Assembly: GCA_018268465.1 (NCBI GenBank)
Contig: JAFDWN010000001.1
Span: 1-64,000, forward strand
From: Actinomycetota bacterium
GTDB taxonomy: Bacteria > Actinomycetota > Actinomycetes > Mycobacteriales > Mycobacteriaceae
Reading direction: 5' to 3'
DNA: 64,000 bases
The translations under genes were made by a program, and so were the position numbers. The notes under the pieces are model-generated. The model was not told where the DNA came from and made no database searches. It worked only from the letters and a program-made list of their open reading frames with translations. Below are positions 59,401 to 64,000 of the stretch, one piece after another. The first letter of the stretch is position 1. Every line of letters starts with the position of its first letter.

Positions 59401-61830
59401 CGCCGCGTCATCGAACGCGATGTCCTCCTCGGTCATGTCGACGAACCCGCGCACCGCCGTCGTGCCGTAGGAGTGGCCTGCGCCCTCGGCGCGCTCCTTG
59501 AACAGGCCCAGCAGCGGCACGTCCTTCTCGCCGGTGACCTCGAGCGCGCGGGCATGCCAGTCGGCCGACGTGTCGGCCAGCGTTCGGAATCCGACGCCAC
59601 CGACCACCGAGATCACGTTCGGGAAGTACTTGCGCAGTACGGGTCCCGCGGTGTCGAGGTAGCTGGGCTCGAAGAACTCGCCGCCGATGTAGCTCTCGAC
59701 CGTGCACAACCCGACTCTGCCCATGGTCTTCATCAGGGATTTCTCGGCGGCCTTCGCGAAGCGCTTGAACGCCGCGGCGACCTGATCGTCACCGGGCCCG
59801 AACTTCTCCTCGGCGCGCATCTGCACGCCCAGCGAGTAGACCGCCGACGCGCCGAACCCGAGCACCGTCGCGACGTGATGCGACGAGCACACCTGGCCGC
59901 TCTCGACGATCAGCGACACCCGCAGCCGCAGCCCCTCTTCGATGAGCCGCTGGTTGATCGCCGACACCACAATCGTCATCGGCATCGCGGCGAGTTCGCT
60001 GGTGACGTGCCGGTCGGAGATGACGGCGATGCCGCCCGATTCGCGAGCGAACGCCTCGACGTCGTCGCACAGCGAGTCGATGCCGTGCACCAGCGCCTGT
60101 GCGTTGGCCTCGCCGTCGGCAGGAATGGTCCGGTACCGCGCCCCGAACCGGCGTACCGGCGTCTGCTTCTGGTCGCGAATCTTCAGCATGTCCAGATGCG
60201 TCAGGATCGGCGTCTTGATCATGATCTGCGGTGCCGGGGTGCCGCCGCTGTTGGGTTTCGCGCCGAGCGCGACCCGCAGCGTCATCCCGTCGGCCTCCCG
60301 GATGCTGTCCAGAGGAGGGTTGGTGACCTGGGCGAACCGCTGCGAGAAATACCGGGCGATGCCGCCCTCGTGGTTGGACAAAGCGTTGATCGCCGCTCCG
60401 TAACCCATCGCCGAGATCTTCTCCTGCCCGGTGGCCAGCATCGGATCCATCAGGAATTTGAAGCTCTCCTGGTTCAGTGAGTACGCCACATAACGCTGAT
60501 GGCGGGTGAGGTCCCCGTTGTAGCGGGCGGGGGAGAGTTGGCTTTCCGGCGGCACCGCGGGCAGATCGGCGAGGTTCACCCGGGCGTCGGCCACCATCGA
60601 CGGGTAATCATGCTGGGCGGCAAGCATTTCCAGCGCCTCGGTGGTGGTGTAGGAGCGCTGCTCGCGGTGGTCGTAGTAGAGCATGCCGCCCGCTTCGATA
60701 CGGCCGCGGTGCAGCACCTCCCCGGGCGGGAAGTACACCTGACCGGCCTCCGACATCACCCCGAGGTAGTCGGCGGTTTCCACGGTGCGCAGCGGCCGCA
60801 GGCCCAGCCGGTCGAGGCGGGCGCCGATGATGGTGCCGTCGCCGAAGATCAGCGCCGCCGGGCCGTCGTTCTTCTCCTCGTAGAGGCTGAAGTACTCCAG
60901 CATGGCCCGTACCTGCGGGGACAGCGTGGTGTCGTTCTCCCACGCCGGTGGCATCATCGCCACGACAGCGGTCACCAGATCCAGGTCGTCCTCGAGCACG
61001 CGGTTCTGCAGGGTCTGGTCCAGCCGGCAACTGTCGGACTGGCCCTGCGGGCGGATGATCGCGCGGTTGCGGGCCCGCGCGATCGCGTTGTCGGACAGCC
61101 GGTTCTTCTTGTCGGTGTTGAGTTCGCCGTTATGGGCCATGAACCGGAAGGGCTGGGCCATCGTCGCGTTGGGCGCGGTGTTGGTGGAGAACCTGGTGTG
61201 GAAGAACATCGAGTGCACTTCCATCCGCGGGTCCGACAGGTCGCTGAAGTAGGGCACGACCTCGTTGGAATTGAGCCTGCCCTTGAGCACCTGCGTGCGG
61301 GCGCTCAGCGACAACGGGTACAGGCCCGCCAGCTCGGGACGGATGTAGGCGACGGCTTCGATGGCCATCAACGCGTCGTGCAGCTTGCGGTCCGAGTCGG
61401 TGGTGAACACCCACTGGCGGATCGCGAGCTGATACTTGACGGCGGCGGGCCGAATCGCCGTATTGTTCACGGGCACATCGCGTTTGACGAGGATCTCCAG
61501 GCCCTGCGCGTTCAGTGCGTCCTCGATGAGGGCCTCGGCCTCGGCGTGGAAGGCGGGGTCGTTGGGCAGGAAGAAGTTGCCGACGCCGAACTGGCCGAGC
61601 TGCAGGTCGGGTCGGCCGGTCAGTTCGGCGAAGAAGCGCACAGACAGGTCCAGGTTGACTCCCGCGCCGTCGCCGACGCCCTCCGACGACATGCCGCCGC
61701 GGTGCGGTACCGCACACAACGCCTCGTGGAGCTTGCGGATGACCTCGTGGGTCTGGCGGCCGTCCTTGCGGGTCAGGAAGCCGACGCCGCAGCTGTCGTA
61801 CTCCCGGTCCGGATCGTGAAGTCCCTTCAC
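56404..61830 (-). CDS. extended glutamate synthase large-subunit-like protein
   Basis: A 1808-residue protein, about 300 longer than ordinary GltB. The class II amidotransferase start is REYDSCGVGFLTRKDGR with the putative nucleophile at Cys14. The FMN/synthase domain includes KPGEGGQLPAAKVT, and the 3Fe-4S cysteines are in CVMAKNCNIKCPAG. The GXGXG beta-helix follows, then an extra C-terminal domain of about 250 residues beginning around YGVTDTEEMFALLNTY. The GTG at 61830 has an AGGAG site. The expected gltD is replaced by a diflavin reductase, so this may be a glutamate synthase variant with a different electron donor. It is not the usual gltBD pair of mycobacteria. Confidence 0.85.
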   Translation of the reverse strand: MKGLHDPDREYDSCGVGFLTRKDGRQTHEVIRKLHEALCAVPHRGGMSSEGVGDGAGVNLDLSVRFFAELTGRPDLQLGQFGVGNFFLPNDPAFHAEAEALIEDALNAQGLEILVKRDVPVNNTAIRPAAVKYQLAIRQWVFTTDSDRKLHDALMAIEAVAYIRPELAGLYPLSLSARTQVLKGRLNSNEVVPYFSDLSDPRMEVHSMFFHTRFSTNTAPNATMAQPFRFMAHNGELNTDKKNRLSDNAIARARNRAIIRPQGQSDSCRLDQTLQNRVLEDDLDLVTAVVAMMPPAWENDTTLSPQVRAMLEYFSLYEEKNDGPAALIFGDGTIIGARLDRLGLRPLRTVETADYLGVMSEAGQVYFPPGEVLHRGRIEAGGMLYYDHREQRSYTTTEALEMLAAQHDYPSMVADARVNLADLPAVPPESQLSPARYNGDLTRHQRYVAYSLNQESFKFLMDPMLATGQEKISAMGYGAAINALSNHEGGIARYFSQRFAQVTNPPLDSIREADGMTLRVALGAKPNSGGTPAPQIMIKTPILTHLDMLKIRDQKQTPVRRFGARYRTIPADGEANAQALVHGIDSLCDDVEAFARESGGIAVISDRHVTSELAAMPMTIVVSAINQRLIEEGLRLRVSLIVESGQVCSSHHVATVLGFGASAVYSLGVQMRAEEKFGPGDDQVAAAFKRFAKAAEKSLMKTMGRVGLCTVESYIGGEFFEPSYLDTAGPVLRKYFPNVISVVGGVGFRTLADTSADWHARALEVTGEKDVPLLGLFKERAEGAGHSYGTTAVRGFVDMTEEDIAFDDAARPKNPDMADPLFLRTLPLHQLEGAFGLDDEAYRNNSFEELSPRQINNFDITPGYRSFVFAMNVERTRRPAALRDVLAFPADVNFVTTADEFRFQMGQFARFGNNSYLVRGLTLTRFGDEFTLRLSHSPERLTALADSLLQRFGAEIIDHEVVGDRLWVRARGRARAYLGLVRPAPDSIPLTTVQPANEIAATLTSGAMSHGALVANAHEGVAHGTNMVGGLSNCGEGGEHITRYGTIRGSRIKQFASGRFGVWAGYLADPMLRELEIKIGQGAKPGEGGQLPAAKVTVQIAAARGGTPGVELVSPPPHHDTYSIEDLAQLIHDCKAARVRVIVKLVSSEGIGTIAVGVAKAGADVINVAGNTGGTGAAAVTSLKYAGRSAEIGVAEVHQALCANGIRQKVVLRCSGAHQTASDVVKSALLGGDSFEFGTTALMMLKCVMAKNCNIKCPAGLTTNPEAFEGDPRALAQYLLNISHEVRELLATLGLPSLRHARGRSDLLHLLDHPSSIGRLDLRAMLAPAAGFVPLDPIYLEKDFEVDDAWLAALDLDGVAFDPVELSNRNKSVGAQLAIDIERMLNHQGATGAAVATDDRGRRFLKPDSVQITTMISAGQSYGAFCNDGMTMKHTGTCNDGVGKSQCGGTIVVLAPGGGSDSAGGNVLIGNFALFGASGGRLFVEGEAGDRFAVRNSGATAVVEGVGEFLCEYMTNGAVFNIGEFGKGVANGMSGGFLYQYDPAGKLASKVSADSVLLAPVTDAPFHEEAARTLLEWHVAATGSAKAAALLADWDTARQHVTYAMPRALLQYQDADAILTAKTRKELLDELAVALAGHQVAKFKRSYRDDESVLGGAVPGYGVTDTEEMFALLNTYTVLNMAQQLALTRLPGVTDLTEPAVGKMVRNLVLTEDFFLIQKLQKYAREAIDGFTDENLAVFIANKRIADYKSALSQRNVLSMDSPGTYGWILHQDAKNVERIGRLPSFEELFAAQTVPDVLASFDSLESA

Positions 61831-62188
61831 CCGGCGATCTCCTATGCCTTACGCCGCGGACGGCGAAACCCATGGGTATCTCGACGGTGAGCGACCCGAC
61901 GTCGGCCGACACGCATAACCGCAGGTCGGGACCAATACTGCAGCTTAGCCTAACCTAATTCAACCTGCCTGAGCGTTCGGGTTGGATCCAGGGTAGATGC
62001 ACTGCGAGCACCTGGCACCTGGGACTTCGTCGGGCGGCCCCAAACCGCGACCCTGTAGTGGCCGCGTTCTCGGGTTCACAGCTATCTCCGATCCCGCCAC
62101 CGACCAGTTGCCGACGGTTCACCAACCGCTCACCTGCTCACGCCAAGGTGACTCGACCCGGCGGAACAACTGAAGAGGGTGACGGATC
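61831..62188. promoter_or_regulatory. divergent intergenic region of gltB-like operon and lipoprotein gene
   Basis: A 358-base region with no credible gene. It must hold promoters for both divergent genes and contains the candidate iron box at 61940-61958. The plus-strand gene has a GAAGAGGGTG ribosome site just before its ATG. I see no other clear repeats or operators. Confidence 0.5.
61940..61958. promoter_or_regulatory. candidate IdeR/DtxR iron box
   Basis: GCAGCTTAGCCTAACCTAA matches 16 of 19 positions of the IdeR consensus TTAGGTTAGSCTAACCTAA, with the right 14 positions identical. It lies 110 bases upstream of the GltB-like start and 230 upstream of the divergent lipoprotein gene. Iron control of an Fe-S/flavin enzyme pair is plausible; binding is unproven. 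Confidence 0.55.
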
Positions 62189-64000
62189 ATGACGGTGAAT
62201 CTGACTCGGACGGCGGCAGTCGCAACTGCGGCGGCGTTGATGCTGGCAGCGTGCTCCTCGAACAACCAGCAGGAGAGCCGGGAGACACCTGCGCAGGACG
62301 TTCCGAAAGCCAGTTCGCCCGTCGACTTCAATCTGCCCGCCGCCGAGCGGTATCACCGCACCGCCACCTATCCGGTGTACCTCAATCGGCCGGAAGGCGA
62401 ACCTGTCGAGACCGAGACCGTCGCCGAGATCTCCACGGTTACCCCGGACGGCAACACCGTCATCTACACAGACGCCGCGGCCAAGCGCATCGGTTTCGTC
62501 GACGTCCGTGATCCGGCCAAACCCGTTGGTGCGGGCACCCTTTCCCTCGCCGAGCTGGGCCATGCCGACGACCAGCCCACCTCGGTGGCGGCGGTGGGCG
62601 ATTTCGTACTCGTCGTCGTAGACACCACCGGCGGCAACTTCGCCCAGCCGTCGGGGCGCGTCGACATCGTGCGGATCAGCGACCGCACCCGCGTGCACAG
62701 TATCGATCTCGGCGGCCAGCCCGACTCCATCGCCATCAGCGCCGACGGCTCCTTCGCGGCGATCGCCATGGAGAACCAGCGCGACGAGGAATTCACCCCG
62801 CCCGGCGGCGAGGAAGGCGACCTGCCCCAGCCGCCAACCGGATTCGTCCAGCTGATCGACCTTGCCGGCGTCCCCACCGCATGGAAGACCCGCAAGGTCG
62901 ACTTCGACGTCGAAGCTGCCCGCACCGCGGGTCTGGACACCCCCGAGGACCTCGAACCCGAGTACGTCAGCATCAACTCCCGCGGTCAGGTCGCGGTGAC
63001 GCTGCAGGAGAACAACGGCGTCGCGATCATCGACGGCCGCACCGGCGAAGTTTCCAAGATCTTCAGCGCCGGAACGCAGTCCGTAGAGGGTGTCGACACG
63101 GCCGAGGACGGCGCGATCGACCAGACCGGCTCGATCAAAGACAAACCCCGCGAACCCGACGCCATCGGCTGGATCGGCGACGACCACGTCGCCACCGCCA
63201 ACGAGGGTGACTGGAAGGGCGGCACGCGCGGCTGGACGATCTTCGACGCCAACAGCGGCGACGTGGTCTGGGACGCGGGCAATACGTTCGAACAGCTCGC
63301 CGTGCGCACCGGCCTGCATACCGAGAGCCGTGCCGAGGCCAAGGGACCCGAGCCGGAAGGCCTGGCCATCACCAGCATCGGCGGCAAACCCACCGCGCTG
63401 GTCGCCTCCGAACGCAGCAACTTCGTCGCCGTCTACGACGTCAGCGACGTCACCGCCCCGCAGTTCCGGCAGATCCTGCCCACCACCCCCGGCCCCGAGG
63501 GCGTGCTGCCGATCCCGTCGCGCAACCTGCTGGTGATCGCCTCGGAGGCCGACGACGCCGAGGCCCGCGTTCGCGCGTCGGTCAACATCTACGGCTACGG
63601 CGACCAATACAGCGCGGCCGCCGGGAAGCCCCAGTTCCCGTCGATCGTGTCCGGCGACGTCGACGGCGCACCGATCGGCTGGGGCGCGCTGGGTGCGCTG
63701 TCGGCTGATCCCACCGACCAGAACCGGCTCTACACCGCCACCGACAACGCGTACGGCCCGGCACGCATCCTCGGTATCGACACCTCGCAGACGCCCGCGC
63801 TGATCGACACCCAGTTGCCGATCACCGAGAACGGGCAGCCCGTCACACTCGACACCGAGGGCGTGTCGGCCCGTCCGGACGGCGGATTCGTCCTCGCTGT
63901 GGAAGGTGAAGAGGGTCCGGGCAACGAGCTGGTGTTTGTGGGCGCCGACGGTGGTATCGAGAAGCGGGTCCCGCTGCCCGACGACATTGCGGCAGGCCTC
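62189..64000 (+). CDS. beta-propeller/phytase-like lipoprotein (partial)
   Basis: At least 604 codons, running off the right edge. The N-terminus MTVNLTRTAAVATAAALM leads to a lipobox LAAC at about residue 20-23 and a short polar linker. Repeated propeller-like segments follow: TVIYTDAAAKRIGFVDVRD, then RVHSIDLGGQPDSIAISADG and NFVAVYDVSDV, and RLYTATDNAYGPARILGID. This matches 'esterase-like activity of phytase' or choice-of-anchor propeller proteins. Anchored outside the membrane, it might act on phosphate esters, but catalytic residues cannot be assigned. ATG 62189 follows a GAAGAGGGTG site. Confidence 0.75.
   Translation, partial: MTVNLTRTAAVATAAALMLAACSSNNQQESRETPAQDVPKASSPVDFNLPAAERYHRTATYPVYLNRPEGEPVETETVAEISTVTPDGNTVIYTDAAAKRIGFVDVRDPAKPVGAGTLSLAELGHADDQPTSVAAVGDFVLVVVDTTGGNFAQPSGRVDIVRISDRTRVHSIDLGGQPDSIAISADGSFAAIAMENQRDEEFTPPGGEEGDLPQPPTGFVQLIDLAGVPTAWKTRKVDFDVEAARTAGLDTPEDLEPEYVSINSRGQVAVTLQENNGVAIIDGRTGEVSKIFSAGTQSVEGVDTAEDGAIDQTGSIKDKPREPDAIGWIGDDHVATANEGDWKGGTRGWTIFDANSGDVVWDAGNTFEQLAVRTGLHTESRAEAKGPEPEGLAITSIGGKPTALVASERSNFVAVYDVSDVTAPQFRQILPTTPGPEGVLPIPSRNLLVIASEADDAEARVRASVNIYGYGDQYSAAAGKPQFPSIVSGDVDGAPIGWGALGALSADPTDQNRLYTATDNAYGPARILGIDTSQTPALIDTQLPITENGQPVTLDTEGVSARPDGGFVLAVEGEEGPGNELVFVGADGGIEKRVPLPDDIAAGL

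Overview
This is high-GC actinobacterial DNA, almost certainly from a non-tuberculous, fast-growing Mycobacterium (Mycolicibacterium). Evidence is dense GTG/TTG starts, ATGA/GTGA gene overlaps, and a long block (1-19977) whose gene order matches, from memory, the M. tuberculosis Rv1326c-Rv1343c interval: glgB, glgE, glgP, dinG, pncB, clpS, DUF2017, S58 peptidase, mec, cysO, cysM, rhomboid, murI, Rv1339-type phosphodiesterase, rphA, rdgB, DUF3817, lprD. Insertions relative to that order are a zinc-metallopeptidase lipoprotein, a DUF808 membrane protein and a 55-residue secreted peptide.

Region by region. 1-5220: alpha-glucan metabolism (GlgB, GlgE, GlgP). 5230-10061: metallopeptidase, DinG helicase, PncB. 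10111-18721: a long plus-strand series covering ClpS, the mec-cysO-cysM cysteine pathway, rhomboid protease, glutamate racemase, cAMP phosphodiesterase-like protein, RNase PH and the dITP/XTP pyrophosphatase; it is interrupted by six 32-bp MIRU-like repeats (11009-11200). 18975-21764: small secreted protein, hairpin, membrane proteins, tRNA-Leu(UAG), lipoate-ligase-like and CAAX-protease-like genes.

21848-32859: a tightly overlapping accessory operon with a SIS-domain sugar isomerase/deglycase-like protein, a PfkB kinase, a hydantoin/allantoin-racemase-like enzyme, an amidohydrolase, a PuuE-like polysaccharide deacetylase, a complete Dpp/Opp-type ABC importer and a GntR/FCD regulator. A perfect 16-bp palindrome lies upstream. 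I read it as import and breakdown of a sugar-conjugated ureide-like or fructosamine-like compound; this is inference.

32895-37361: pRiA4b-Orf3-like protein, coiled-coil protein, HNH protein and a frameshifted PLD-helicase cut off by an IS21 element. 37362-51931: accessory island with IS21 (istA/istB), a large transposase-like gene carrying a (CCAGAG)12 tract, an IS110 fragment, a three-gene cassette of lower GC (1497-, 1059- and 378-residue proteins with Cys-rich repeats, beta-propeller-like repeats, a hydrophobic helical segment, a shared C-terminal domain and a tectonin-like propeller), and an IS630 fragment. This cassette is the most likely undescribed system in the window.

52034-64000: hypothetical and metallophosphoesterase genes, then an unusual pair: an extended GltB-like glutamate synthase followed directly by a CysJ-like diflavin reductase instead of gltD, with a probable IdeR iron box upstream, and finally a divergent beta-propeller/phytase-like lipoprotein running off the right edge.
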